DNA from: an uncultured candidatus Porisulfidus sp.
GTDB taxonomy: Bacteria; Pseudomonadota; Gammaproteobacteria; Poriferisulfidales; Poriferisulfidaceae
Assembly: GCA_958431155.1 (NCBI GenBank)
Contig: OY288106.1
Coordinates: 1,091,161-1,155,160, forward strand
DNA: 64,000 bases
Direction of reading: 5' to 3'
The notes beneath the pieces were generated by a model. The model made no database searches, was not told where the DNA came from, and saw nothing but the letters and a program-made list of their open reading frames with translations. Below, one piece after another: positions 55,201 through 64,000 of the stretch. The position numbers and the translations under genes are program-made. Every line of letters begins with the position of its first letter. Position 1 is the stretch's first letter.

Positions 55201-57395
55201 GATGGTTCCTGACCAGCCCTTGGCTGGTCATCGGCATGTTCCTGCTGCTGGTCGGTTCGCTGGCCATCATGGCCGACGCGACCCAAAGTTCCGGTCATTT
55301 CCACCGTTGGCAATGGTGGGTAGCCAGTTTCAACGGCGTGCTGGCCCTGGCGCTTCTGGCATTGATCGGTCTCAGCCTTTCCCGCTTGATCCAGAGGCTA
55401 CGCCGTCGCGAGGCAGGGTCGCGCTTGTCGCTACGCATGACCATCATGTTCGCCAGCTTCACATTGATTCCGACTGCGATGGTGTTCGGCTTCTCAGTGT
55501 GGCTGATTTTCAGCGGCATCGACAGTTGGTTTGACGTCGGAGTCGACGACACCCTGAACAAGGCGATGGAATTGAGCCGAACTTCAGTCGACATGCAAAT
55601 GCGGGATCGGCGTGCACAGGTGGAACGCCTGCTGCAGGAGCCCACCGATGCCGGTGATCCCGAAGCGATGGTCGTACGCATGCATAACTTGGTGGTTCAA
55701 ACGGGCGCGCTGGAAGCGTCATTGCTGGATTCAAGTAACAAGATCATTGCTTCCCAGGGAGAAGTGCCGGACATTCTGCCGGACCTACCAGGCGAGACCC
55801 AGCTCCAGCTACTGCGGGAAAGCGGCATCTACATGGCTCAGGAAGAACACCCGGAGCATGGCACCATCCTCCGCATCCTGATGCAGGTCCCATCGTTGGA
55901 TCGGGAGCTGCCCCTGACGAATCAGGAACTGCCCCTGACGAATCAGGAACTGCCCCTGACCCTGCAGATCCTGTATCCAGTATCCGAGTACATGCTCGGC
56001 CTGACCGACAGCGTCGAAAAAGCCTCCGTCACTTACCAGTTACTCCTGGAGTTGCGCGACCCCTTGAAGTACAACCTCACCTTTGTGATGTCTCTGGCAC
56101 TCCTGCTGGGGCTCCTGTTCGCGATGTGGGCAGCCTTGTATTCGGCGCAACGAATCCTGTCGCCGATTTCGGAACTTGCACGTGGCATCGAGGCTGTAGC
56201 GGCAGGCGAATACAGCCAGCGCCTTCCGGCCGGGCGGCGCGACGAATTGGGCCAAATGGTGTATTCCTACAACGACATGATCGAACGCCTGGCCAACGCC
56301 CGGTACGTGGCGGAAACCCGCCGCCTGATGATCGAGCAGCAGCATACCTATCTGCACACGGTCCTCGAGCACTTGTCCTCCGGCGTCATCAGCGTCGACG
56401 ACCGCAATGAGGTGATTACCGCCAACCGCGCCGCCGGCTCTATTCTGAACCTGGACATCGAGCGTTACATCAAACAGCCTATTTCCGTCCTGCGCCGGGA
56501 ACACCCCCAACTTGAGCCGCTGTGGAACCTGATGGATCGCCAACAGTACAGCGTCACCGACCTCAGGCGGCAATTGCAGATCAACGACGAGCTCAAGGTG
56601 CTGCATTGTCATGGCGCACAGTTGCCGAAGGGTGCCGGTTACGTGGTGGTATTCGAGGACATCACGGACCTGCAACAGGCGCAGCGCCAAGCTGCTTGGG
56701 GCGAGGTGGCCCGGCGGTTGGCCCACGAGATCAAGAACCCGCTGACCCCCATTCGCCTCTCGGCCGAACGGATGCAACACCGCATTCAACCTCGCCTCGC
56801 CACGGAAGATTCCGAGATCCTGAAACGTGCCACGCAGACCATCGTGCGACAGGTGGAATCGATGAAAACCATGATCGATGAATTCAGCGAATACTCTGCT
56901 GCCCGCTTCACGCCGGAATTGCTGGATCTGAACGCCTTGAGTACGGAAGTACTTGATTTGTACGTGGAGAATCGTTCCAAAATCTCTATTCGTGCTGAGC
57001 TGAGCGCGGCTCCCGCCTGGATCCAAGGAGATCCCGGACGCATACGCCAGTTGCTGCACAACCTCATCAAGAACGCAATGGAAGCCCAGGAAGAGCAAAC
57101 GAAGGGCACCATCATCCTAAGCACCGAGATGCAGGAAGGCACGGTCACTTTGAAAGTACGGGATGCCGGGCCCGGCTTTGCGCCGGAGATCATCGCCCGG
57201 GCCTTCGAGCCTTATGTCACCACCAAACCCAACGGAAACGGCCTGGGGCTTGCCGTGGTGTACCGGATCACGGAGGATCACCAAGGGCGGATTCGCGTAT
57301 ACAATGACCCAACGGGAGGTGGATGCGTGGAAATCGAATTCGACGCATCCCCACAGCCTTCGCAAGAGGTTCAGAGCCAAGTAGCTGTGGCATGA
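55185..57395 (+). CDS. ntrY: NtrY-like membrane sensor histidine kinase
   Basis: 736 aa. Helices at about 8-30, 43-64 and 86-110, then a periplasmic domain and a final helix near residue 295-320 bound a sensor region. HAMP (LYSAQRILSPISELARGIEA), PAS (VISVDDRNEVITANRAAGSI), HisKA with the phospho-His in LAHEIKNPLTPIRLSAERM, and HATPase (LLHNLIKNAMEAQEE, DAGPGFAPEI, GNGLGLAVVYRI) follow in order. The periplasmic part contains the repeat ELPLTNQ. The stop overlaps the regulator start. Confidence 0.92.
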   Translation: MAPALRWFLTSPWLVIGMFLLLVGSLAIMADATQSSGHFHRWQWWVASFNGVLALALLALIGLSLSRLIQRLRRREAGSRLSLRMTIMFASFTLIPTAMVFGFSVWLIFSGIDSWFDVGVDDTLNKAMELSRTSVDMQMRDRRAQVERLLQEPTDAGDPEAMVVRMHNLVVQTGALEASLLDSSNKIIASQGEVPDILPDLPGETQLQLLRESGIYMAQEEHPEHGTILRILMQVPSLDRELPLTNQELPLTNQELPLTLQILYPVSEYMLGLTDSVEKASVTYQLLLELRDPLKYNLTFVMSLALLLGLLFAMWAALYSAQRILSPISELARGIEAVAAGEYSQRLPAGRRDELGQMVYSYNDMIERLANARYVAETRRLMIEQQHTYLHTVLEHLSSGVISVDDRNEVITANRAAGSILNLDIERYIKQPISVLRREHPQLEPLWNLMDRQQYSVTDLRRQLQINDELKVLHCHGAQLPKGAGYVVVFEDITDLQQAQRQAAWGEVARRLAHEIKNPLTPIRLSAERMQHRIQPRLATEDSEILKRATQTIVRQVESMKTMIDEFSEYSAARFTPELLDLNALSTEVLDLYVENRSKISIRAELSAAPAWIQGDPGRIRQLLHNLIKNAMEAQEEQTKGTIILSTEMQEGTVTLKVRDAGPGFAPEIIARAFEPYVTTKPNGNGLGLAVVYRITEDHQGRIRVYNDPTGGGCVEIEFDASPQPSQEVQSQVAVA
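55905..55960 (+). repeat. In-frame 21-bp tandem repeat inside ntrY
   Basis: A 21-bp unit encoding ELPLTNQ occurs 2.7 times (55905-55925, 55926-55946, 55947-55960). Copies 2 and 3 are identical over their shared length; copy 1 differs at one base (gag for gaa). Unit length keeps the frame, so copy number can change without breaking the kinase. Confidence 0.9.
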
Positions 57396-58741
57396 GTCGC
57401 GAAACCATCCTGATTATCGATGACGAGTCCGATATCCGGGCTCAGATCCGGGACATCCTGTCCGATCACGGCTATCGGATCCTACAAGCTGATTCCGCCT
57501 CTGCTGCCCGCAAACTTGTTCGCCAGCAACCGGTAGACTTGGCGCTACTGGACATCTGGATGCCGGGCGAGGACGGGATGAGCCTGCTCAGGTCATGGCG
57601 CCACGAAGACACTTCGGAATTTCCTATTCTCATGATGTCCGGACACGGCAATATCGAAACCGCGCTGGAAGCCACCCGGCTTGGAGCCTGGCATTACCTG
57701 GAAAAGCCTTTCGCCATGGACAAGTTGCTGCTGAGCGTATCGCGGGCATTGGAAACCTATCGCCTGCGCCGGCAAAACCGCATCCTGTCCAAAGATTCGG
57801 CCGCCACCGAGCAGCTGATCGGCGACAGTCCGGAAATCCGCCGCTTGCGGGAGCAGGCGCAAGCGTTCGGCGACGACGGGAACCCGGTCTTGATCCTCGG
57901 CGAACCAGGCTGCGAGTTCCTGGCACTCGCCAACCACATTCACTACAACGGTACCCGCCATCACTGGCAACTTGTCATCGGCAACGGCCAAAACCTGAAC
58001 CAGCGCCTGTTGGAGGAAACCCCGGGCAACGGCACCTGTCTGCTGCTTGAGGCACACGGCGGCACCCTGCTCATGAATCCGTTGGACCAACTGACGGTCA
58101 AAACCCAGAAACGCCTGCTCTCCGTGCTTGAAAATCGCCACCTTTTGCAAGGGAACGGCACTGCCACGCCCATCGACGTGCAGCTCATCGCCACCCTGTA
58201 CCAGAGACCCGAAACGGCATTAGCCTCAAACATCTTGAACCCTGCGCTGTATGCCCGGCTGGCACCTCGCACGCTGGTGCTCCCGCCATTGCGCGAACGA
58301 ACCCGGGACATCCCGGAACTGGTCGAGCACTATGTCACCCGTTATTGTGCACGGGACAATTTGCCCATGCGCAGTTTTCCGCCTAATGTGATGGAGGCAC
58401 TGTGCAAGCACGACTGGCCAGACAACATGTACGAACTGCGTCGCCTTGTCTACCAACTCCTGATCAGCGGTAATGGAACTGAAGTCGGCCTGGCGGAAGT
58501 CGACCGCCTACTGCACCCGGCGCCGCAGAGCGATGCCCTCCCCAGCGGGCTGGAAAACCTGATGGCGCTACCCTATCGGGAGGCCCGAGCCCAGTTCGAG
58601 CAGATGTACTATCAATTTCAAATCGAGCAAAGCGGGGGCAGCATGAAGCGATTGTCCGACAGCACCCACATGGAGCGGACCTACCTTTACAGGAAATTGC
58701 GCGACCTCGGCATCGGACGCCCGCGGGAATCCTCCACTTGA
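57392..58741 (+). CDS. ntrX: NtrX-like response regulator with non-functional AAA+ domain
   Basis: 449 aa. The receiver domain is intact: ILIIDDESDI, phospho-Asp in LALLDIWMPGEDG, and LEKPF Lys. The central region keeps the sigma-54 activator outline (LIGDSPEIRRLREQA, LPPLRERTRDIPEL) but Walker A is GEPGCEFL (170-177), Walker B is GGTLLMNP (223-230) and the GAFTGA segment is missing. Sensor II Arg is also lost (DNMYELRR). A Fis-type helix-turn-helix ends it (HMERTYLYRKLRDLGI). It can probably bind DNA and be phosphorylated, but not hydrolyse ATP or activate sigma-54. Confidence 0.9.
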   Translation: MSRETILIIDDESDIRAQIRDILSDHGYRILQADSASAARKLVRQQPVDLALLDIWMPGEDGMSLLRSWRHEDTSEFPILMMSGHGNIETALEATRLGAWHYLEKPFAMDKLLLSVSRALETYRLRRQNRILSKDSAATEQLIGDSPEIRRLREQAQAFGDDGNPVLILGEPGCEFLALANHIHYNGTRHHWQLVIGNGQNLNQRLLEETPGNGTCLLLEAHGGTLLMNPLDQLTVKTQKRLLSVLENRHLLQGNGTATPIDVQLIATLYQRPETALASNILNPALYARLAPRTLVLPPLRERTRDIPELVEHYVTRYCARDNLPMRSFPPNVMEALCKHDWPDNMYELRRLVYQLLISGNGTEVGLAEVDRLLHPAPQSDALPSGLENLMALPYREARAQFEQMYYQFQIEQSGGSMKRLSDSTHMERTYLYRKLRDLGIGRPRESST

Positions 58742-58767
58742 GCAGGACCCAGGCACTTTTCTGACAC

Positions 58768-60129
58768 ATGAAGATCATCATTCTCGGAGCGGGCCGGATT
58801 GGCAGTTCGCTGGCCATCGGGCTGGCGCAGGAAAACAACGAGATCACGCTGGTCGACCTGGAAGAGCGAAATCTGAGCAACATCGGTAACCGCGTCGATT
58901 TGCGCACCCTATGCGGCAATGGGGCGCACCCCAACATCCTGCAGCAGGCCGGTGCCGAAGACGCCGACATGCTGGTGGCGCTGACCCGGAGCGACGAAGT
59001 CAACATGATCGCCTGCCAGGTCGCTTACAGCCTGTTCAACACGCCCCAACGAATCGCCCGGGTACGGGCCTCGGAATACCTGACGCAGGGCAACCTGTTC
59101 ATGACGGAAGCCCTGCCCATCGACGTCCTGATCAGCCCGGAGCAGATCGCTGCGCGCAGCATTGAGCGATTGATTCGTCGCCCAGGCGCATTACAAGTGC
59201 TTGAGTTTGCGGATGGTTTAATGCAACTCGCCGTGGTTCGCATCTCCCCCGGTGCCCCGGCTGCCGGCCGCAACCTGCTTGACCTTCACCACAGCCTCCC
59301 CGACGTCCCGTTGCACGTGGCCGCCGTCTACCGCGACCAGCAGGCCCTTAAGCCGGAGCCTGAACTGCGTCTCAAGGCGCATGATGAAATCTTCGTGCTC
59401 ACACGAACGGACCAGCTCAATACCGTCGTGGAAAAATTGCGAGCCCAGCTCGGCCGGGGTCGTCATGTCCTGATCGCGGGAGGCGGCAATGTCGGTCACG
59501 GTGTCGCAGCACAGTTGGAATCGGATTGCCACGTCAAGGTCATCGAGCACAGTGAATATCGCGCACGCTACCTGTCGGAGCAGTTGACCCGGGCGACGGT
59601 GCTCCAGGGAGATGCGACCGACGACAAACTGCTGCTGGACGAGAACATCCGGGATATGGACGTCTTCTGTGCGTTGACCAATAACGAGGAGGCCAACATC
59701 CTGTCGGCCATGCAGGCCAAGCGCATGGGAGTGCCCACCACGATCGCCCTGATCAACCGTCCCTCCTACATCGACCTGATCGAACGCTCGATCGACATCG
59801 CGGTCTCCCCGCAGCAGGCCACGCTGAGCGAGCTGTTGACGCACATTCGCCGAGGCGATGTTCTGGCGGTACACTCACTACGGCGCGGACGCGCCGAAGC
59901 ACTGGAAGCCAAAGCCCATCACACGGCGGCCGCGATCGGCCAGCCGATCGGACAACTCAATCTGCCAGCCAGCGTCGACATCGCCGCGCTGGTCCGCGAC
60001 GACGAAATGATTCTGCCAAATGCGCTCACCACGATCAAGCCCGACGACCACGTGATCCTGTTCATCAGCGACAAACGATACCTGAAGGATGTCGAGCGAC
60101 TGTTTCAGGTCAGCGCCACATTCTTCTGA
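58768..60129 (+). CDS. trkA: Trk potassium uptake regulator TrkA
   Basis: 453 aa cytoplasmic NAD(H)-binding subunit with two RCK domains. The two Rossmann motifs are IILGAGRIGSSLAIGL (start) and VLIAGGGNVGHGVAAQLE (near residue 233). It gates the TrkH channel. It starts 26 bases after the ntrX-like gene, so regulator and potassium genes are co-transcribed. Confidence 0.96.
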   Translation: MKIIILGAGRIGSSLAIGLAQENNEITLVDLEERNLSNIGNRVDLRTLCGNGAHPNILQQAGAEDADMLVALTRSDEVNMIACQVAYSLFNTPQRIARVRASEYLTQGNLFMTEALPIDVLISPEQIAARSIERLIRRPGALQVLEFADGLMQLAVVRISPGAPAAGRNLLDLHHSLPDVPLHVAAVYRDQQALKPEPELRLKAHDEIFVLTRTDQLNTVVEKLRAQLGRGRHVLIAGGGNVGHGVAAQLESDCHVKVIEHSEYRARYLSEQLTRATVLQGDATDDKLLLDENIRDMDVFCALTNNEEANILSAMQAKRMGVPTTIALINRPSYIDLIERSIDIAVSPQQATLSELLTHIRRGDVLAVHSLRRGRAEALEAKAHHTAAAIGQPIGQLNLPASVDIAALVRDDEMILPNALTTIKPDDHVILFISDKRYLKDVERLFQVSATFF

Positions 60130-60132
60130 CCC

Positions 60133-61599
60133 ATGCCTATCCAGTACCGGGTCGTCCAGCGCCTGCTCGGCTACCTGCTGACATTTTTCAGCTTCGGCAT
60201 GTTGCCGCCCCTAGCCCTGAGCCTAGTATTGGACGACGGCGAGGCGTTCTCGTTCCTGTATGCATTCTTCTTGCTGTTCCTCCTCGGCACCGCCTTGTGG
60301 GTTCAAGCCGCACACCGCGCGCCCCGCAGGCAACCGCTGCGACTGCGAGACGGGTTTGTGGTCGTTTCATTGTTCTGGATCGGCCTGGGGCTGGCTGGCT
60401 CCATCCCCTTGTACGTCTCACCTTACCTTCAACTCAGCGGAACCGACGCCGTGTTCGAAGCGGTCTCGGGGTTGACCACGACCGGCGCAACCGTGTTGTC
60501 GGGCCTGGACGACATGCCCTCCTCCCTCCTGTTTTACCGCCAGTTCCTGCAGTGGGCCGGCGGCCTCGGCATCATCGTACTGGCGGTGGCAGTCCTGCCC
60601 CTGGTCGGTATGGGCGGCGTGCAGTTGTATCAGGCCGAAGCGCCACACTCCCTGACCGAACGGCGCCTGACTCCGCGCATCGCTGAAACGGCCAAGGTTC
60701 TATGGTACCTATACTTCACCCTGACGGCGGCCTGTGGGCTCGCGTACTGGGGTGCCGGCATGAGTCCGCTGGATGCCATCTGCCATGCGTTTTCCACCGT
60801 GGCTATCGGCGGCTTTTCCACTCATGATGCAAACCTCGGTTATTTTGACAGTGCCCTGATCGAGATGATCGCGATCATTTTCATGATCATGGCGGGAGCG
60901 AATTTCGGACTGCATTACCTCGCCCTGAGCCGGCGCAGCCTGCAACCGTACAGCCGGAACGGGGAATTCCGGACCTATGCCGTGGTGCTGGCTTCGGTGG
61001 GTGCCATCTGCATCAGCTACCTGTGGGCCACTTCTTTCTACAGCGACCCCCTCGAGACCGTGCGCCACGGACTGTTCCAAACCGTGTCGATTGCCACCAC
61101 CACCGGCTTCACCACCACCGGCTACGACCACTGGCCCGCGTTCGTTTCCACGTTGCTTTTGCTTGCCAGTTTCATCGGCGGCTGCGTCGGCTCCACTGGC
61201 GGCGGGATGAAAGTAATCCGCTTTTTGCTGATGGTCAAGCATAGCGGAAAGGAACTGTATCGAATCATCCACCCCACCGTGCAAGTTACGGTTCGGGTCG
61301 GAGACCGCGTGATCACGCAGAGTGCCCTGCAGTCGGTTTGGGGATTTTTCGCCGCCTACATCACCACGTTCACTGTCCTTTTCCTGCTGTTGATGATGAC
61401 CGGCCTGGACCAAGTCAGTGCATTCTCGGCGGTGGGCGCCACTCTCAACAACCTGGGCCCCGGGCTTGGAGAAGTCAGCCAAAACTACGCCTCGGTCAGC
61501 GACTTCGGCAAGTGGCTGTTGTGCGCCAGCATGATATTCGGTCGCCTGGAAGTCTTCACCCTGCTGGTAATCCTGACCCCGGCGTTCTGGCGCCGGTAA
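60133..61599 (+). CDS. trkH: Trk potassium uptake channel TrkH
   Basis: 488 aa, about ten helices and four P-loops. The selectivity segments are visible: SGLTTTGATVL, AIGGFSTHD, TTTGFTTTGYD and TLNNLGPGLG. It follows trkA by three bases. The stop overlaps the methyltransferase start. Confidence 0.96.
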   Translation: MPIQYRVVQRLLGYLLTFFSFGMLPPLALSLVLDDGEAFSFLYAFFLLFLLGTALWVQAAHRAPRRQPLRLRDGFVVVSLFWIGLGLAGSIPLYVSPYLQLSGTDAVFEAVSGLTTTGATVLSGLDDMPSSLLFYRQFLQWAGGLGIIVLAVAVLPLVGMGGVQLYQAEAPHSLTERRLTPRIAETAKVLWYLYFTLTAACGLAYWGAGMSPLDAICHAFSTVAIGGFSTHDANLGYFDSALIEMIAIIFMIMAGANFGLHYLALSRRSLQPYSRNGEFRTYAVVLASVGAICISYLWATSFYSDPLETVRHGLFQTVSIATTTGFTTTGYDHWPAFVSTLLLLASFIGGCVGSTGGGMKVIRFLLMVKHSGKELYRIIHPTVQVTVRVGDRVITQSALQSVWGFFAAYITTFTVLFLLLMMTGLDQVSAFSAVGATLNNLGPGLGEVSQNYASVSDFGKWLLCASMIFGRLEVFTLLVILTPAFWRR

Positions 61600-62132
61600 T
61601 GAGTTCACCGGAACTCTGGGATACTCGCCATCGCGAGGTCCTGAACAAACCCCAAGCCTGCGCGGTCTTGCGGCAGCACTCCGATCACCTGCCGCAGCGG
61701 GGACAGGCGCTGGATCTTGCCTGCGGACGGGGCGGTAACGCGCTATGGCTGGCTCGCCGAGGACTGACCGTCCATGCCTGGGACTACTCCGAGACCGGGA
61801 TCCAATACCTGTGCGCGGAAGCGGAAAAACATCACCTCACCATTCAGGCCGAAGTCCGGGATGTTGTGCTCGAACCACCGGAAGCGGAACAGTTCGACCT
61901 GCTGGTGGTCAGTCACTTTCTGGACCGAAGCCTGATGCCGGTCCTGCTTGCCGCGGTACGCCCGGGCGGGCTGCTGTATTACCAGACCTTCCTGGTCGGC
62001 CACTCGGGACCGGGACCCCGCAATCCCGACTTCCTGCTGCGCCCCGGGGAGTTATCCGGGTATTGCGTAAACTGGGAAATTCTCCACTCTCTCGAACAGG
62101 ACGGACAGGCGCAACTGGTCGCACGCCGGTAG
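61599..62132 (+). CDS. SAM-dependent methyltransferase (TehB-like)
   Basis: 177 aa class I methyltransferase. Motif I is LDLACGRGGNALWLARRG, followed by VHAWDYSETGIQYL and VRPGGLLYYQTFL. It resembles TehB, which handles tellurite, but the substrate cannot be told. The ATG overlaps the trkH stop (TAATG). Convergent with the lipid A gene. Confidence 0.8.
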   Translation: MSSPELWDTRHREVLNKPQACAVLRQHSDHLPQRGQALDLACGRGGNALWLARRGLTVHAWDYSETGIQYLCAEAEKHHLTIQAEVRDVVLEPPEAEQFDLLVVSHFLDRSLMPVLLAAVRPGGLLYYQTFLVGHSGPGPRNPDFLLRPGELSGYCVNWEILHSLEQDGQAQLVARR

Positions 62133-62136
62133 ACGT

Positions 62137-63024
62137 TTACGGATAAAGCGATTCAGGCTGGATCAGCCGCTTGCGAAAGCGCGGATAACTCCACCAGTAC
62201 TGGGCGACGTCCTCGGCGATGGCCGTCTCCACCATGGCATTGATGCCCGCCGCGGCCTCCTCTCGATCATGGGAGTAGACGCGCAGGTCAGCCGCGTGGA
62301 ACGAAATATGGAATCCCCCTCGGCAGCGACGCGACTGAATCAGGAGCACCACGACATTCTGCCTTCGAGCCAGACGGGAAACCAGCACCCCCGTGTTCGC
62401 CGAAACTCCGAAGAATGGCGCCATGACGCCGTCCTCTTTCCGCCGTGGGACGTGGTCCGGAAGAATACCGACTGCGTGACGTTCCTGGAGCGCCCGCAGC
62501 AGCAAACGCACGCCGCTCATGTCTGCAGGAACCAAAGTCGCGCCGGTGTGCTGCCGGCCTTGCCGCACGAAACGGTCGACGACCGGATGCTTCAGCGGCC
62601 GGTACATGCTGTGAATGGAGACGTGCCCGGTCAAATACAGCCCGCTGAACTCCCAACTCCCGAAGTGCGGCGTAACCAAGATGACTCCCTTGCCCTGCGC
62701 CTTCGCCTGCTCCAGCAGATCATATCCCGACACTTGAACCGCCAGAGATTCGATCCTGGCGGGCGACAAGCGCCACAGGCGAGGCATCTCCAGCAAGGTG
62801 CGAGCCTCATGGATCAGGCTCTTGCGGGTCATGTTCTGGCACCAGTATTCCCCCTGTTCCGGATAGCACAGCCTTAGATTGGTCAGGCAAGTCTCGAATC
62901 GGCGGCCCGGTACGTAGCCGGCCCACAATCCCACGCAGCCGCCCAGAAAGCGCAACAGGGGCAGCGGCACCCACGCCAGGAGTTGCAGCAACCACAGGGA
63001 AAGAAGTGAACCGGGTGTGGACAT
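62137..63024 (-). CDS. Lipid A biosynthesis (lauroyl) acyltransferase, LpxL/HtrB family
   Basis: 295 aa from the ATG at 63024, which follows GAGGTTGATGAG. The N-terminal hydrophobic helix anchors it. The HX4E active site is in LVTPHFGSWEFSG. Other motifs are GILPDHVPRRKEDGVMAPFF and the C-terminal QYWWSYPRFRKR. It adds a secondary acyl chain to lipid A. Divergent from pip, 52 bp apart. Confidence 0.88.
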   Translation of the reverse strand: MSTPGSLLSLWLLQLLAWVPLPLLRFLGGCVGLWAGYVPGRRFETCLTNLRLCYPEQGEYWCQNMTRKSLIHEARTLLEMPRLWRLSPARIESLAVQVSGYDLLEQAKAQGKGVILVTPHFGSWEFSGLYLTGHVSIHSMYRPLKHPVVDRFVRQGRQHTGATLVPADMSGVRLLLRALQERHAVGILPDHVPRRKEDGVMAPFFGVSANTGVLVSRLARRQNVVVLLIQSRRCRGGFHISFHAADLRVYSHDREEAAAGINAMVETAIAEDVAQYWWSYPRFRKRLIQPESLYP

Positions 63025-63076
63025 CTCATCAACCTCACGGCGAAGTATAGAATGAAGCAAACTTTTCATCATCCTG

Positions 63077-64000
63077 ATGCTGTATCCCGCCATCCGGCCC
63101 TACACGACCCGCCGCCTGCAGGTCGATGGACGACATGAACTGCACGTGGAGGAATACGGCAGCCCGGAAGGGTTGCCCATAGTATTTTTGCACGGCGGCC
63201 CCGGTGCCGGCTGCGAGGATTATCACCGCCAGTTTTTCGACCCGGAACATTACCGGGTCGTGCTGTTCGACCAGCGCGGTGCCGGACGATCGACACCCCA
63301 TGCAGACTTGACCGACAACACCACCGCCCACTTGGTCGATGATATTGAAAAAATCCGCGAGGAACTGGGCATTGATCAGTGGGTGGTGTTCGGCGGCTCC
63401 TGGGGATCAACTTTGGGGTTGGCTTATGCCGAGGCCCATCCCAAGCGGGTGTTGGGCCTGATCTTGCGTGGCATCTTCCTGTGCCGGCGCCCCGACCTCC
63501 TGTGGTTCTATCAGGAAGGCGCGGACAAGATTTTCCCCGACTACTGGCGAGATTTCTTGGATCCCATCCCGAAGGCGGAACGCGGTGATCTGATGCAGGC
63601 CTACCACAGCCGCCTAACCGGTCCCGACGAACTGATGTGCATGAAGGCAGCCAAGGCCTGGTCCATCTGGGAGGCGCGGTGCTCAAACCTGCAGCACAAC
63701 GCCAAGGTCCTGGAAGCGTTCAGTGACCCACACATGGCGCTTAGCCTGGCACGCATCGAATGCCATTATTTCGTCAATCGGATTTTCCTGCCGGAGAATT
63801 ACCTGTTGGAACAAGTCGGGAAACTGGCCGGAACTCCTGGCATTCTGGTGCATGGTCGATACGACGTTGTCTGTCCCATCGACCAGGCCTTCGCGTTGCA
63901 TCACGCCTGGCCGGATTCACGTCTGGATCTGGTGGCCGAAGCGGGCCACTCGGCACTGGAGCAAGGCATCACCACCGCTTTGGTCGCGGCAACCAAAGAG
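63077..64000 (+). CDS. pip: Proline iminopeptidase (3' end cut by the window)
   Basis: 308 codons are present and the frame is still open at the window edge; family members are about 315-320 aa, so only a few residues are missing. Peptidase S33 alpha/beta hydrolase releasing N-terminal proline. It shows FLHGGPGAGCEDYHRQFFDP, the nucleophile in FGGSWGSTLGLAYA, Asp in VHGRYDVVCP and His in AEAGHSALEQG. Confidence 0.95.
   Translation, partial: MLYPAIRPYTTRRLQVDGRHELHVEEYGSPEGLPIVFLHGGPGAGCEDYHRQFFDPEHYRVVLFDQRGAGRSTPHADLTDNTTAHLVDDIEKIREELGIDQWVVFGGSWGSTLGLAYAEAHPKRVLGLILRGIFLCRRPDLLWFYQEGADKIFPDYWRDFLDPIPKAERGDLMQAYHSRLTGPDELMCMKAAKAWSIWEARCSNLQHNAKVLEAFSDPHMALSLARIECHYFVNRIFLPENYLLEQVGKLAGTPGILVHGRYDVVCPIDQAFALHHAWPDSRLDLVAEAGHSALEQGITTALVAATKE

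Noticed and set aside
1-64000. tRNA, rRNA, riboswitch, CRISPR, prophage or insertion sequence
   Set aside because: I looked for cloverleaf-like stretches in gaps, spaced direct repeats, transposase motifs and integrase genes and saw none; a covariance-model scan would be the decisive check.

Overview
The window is a chromosomal stretch of a GC-rich Gammaproteobacterium. The evidence is gene content: zapD beside coaE, an rpoZ-spoT-ridA-recG block, a FadE-type acyl-CoA dehydrogenase, Zur-controlled znuACB, and an LplT/Aas fusion. The aa3 oxidase cluster, NtrYX-Trk block and FMN-type glutamate synthase remind me of Chromatiales/Ectothiorhodospiraceae-like lineages, but I cannot place it below class. 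I see no rRNA, tRNA, CRISPR array, prophage or insertion sequence. One small parDE toxin-antitoxin pair is the only accessory element.

Layout. 1-0.7 kb: end of a minus-strand membrane-protein operon. 0.9-2.6 kb: rluD-pgeF, divergent from bamD (2.7-3.8 kb). 3.8-6.7 kb: nadE and a PQQ-type sugar dehydrogenase. 6.8-9.0 kb: pilD-coaE-zapD. 9.0-14.4 kb: rpoZ-spoT-ridA-recG on the minus strand. 14.6-16.5 kb: trxA and rho. 16.5-20.5 kb: rnr-rlmB-purD. 21-31.2 kb: a tightly packed fatty-acid beta-oxidation operon (fadE, fadI-like, fadJ-like, fadD), preceded by a conserved hypothetical gene, a 2OG-Fe(II) oxygenase and a YiiX-like cysteine hydrolase, with parDE just upstream. 32-35 kb: small hypothetical genes, cysS and hisI. 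35-41.3 kb: an LplT-Aas fusion, an FMN glutamate synthase-like protein and a CPA1-like transporter. 41.5-45.2 kb: zinc homeostasis (znuA divergent from znuCB across a Zur box, then a CDF exporter). 45.6-53 kb: cytochrome aa3 oxidase and its assembly genes. 53.1-61.6 kb: def-fmt, a DUF4390 gene, an NtrYX-like two-component pair and trkA-trkH. 61.6-64 kb: a methyltransferase, a lipid A acyltransferase and a truncated pip.

How the genes work together. Adjacent genes form coherent pathways. FadD activates fatty acids, FadE oxidises them, and the FadJ-like and FadI-like proteins complete the cycle. CtaC, CtaD and CtaE form the oxidase, served by CtaG (copper), CtaA/CtaB (heme A), SURF1 and a small membrane protein. 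ZnuABC import zinc and the CDF protein exports it. Def and Fmt handle the formyl group of initiator Met.

The most unusual feature is a set of proteins that keep their full domain layout but have lost diagnostic catalytic residues. These are an NtrX-like regulator without a working AAA+ domain, an LplT-PlsC-Aas fusion with a dead-looking acyltransferase segment, a CPA1-family transporter without the canonical aspartates, and an Sco-like protein without an obvious copper-binding histidine. None looks like a decaying pseudogene, because each reading frame is intact and sits in an operon.
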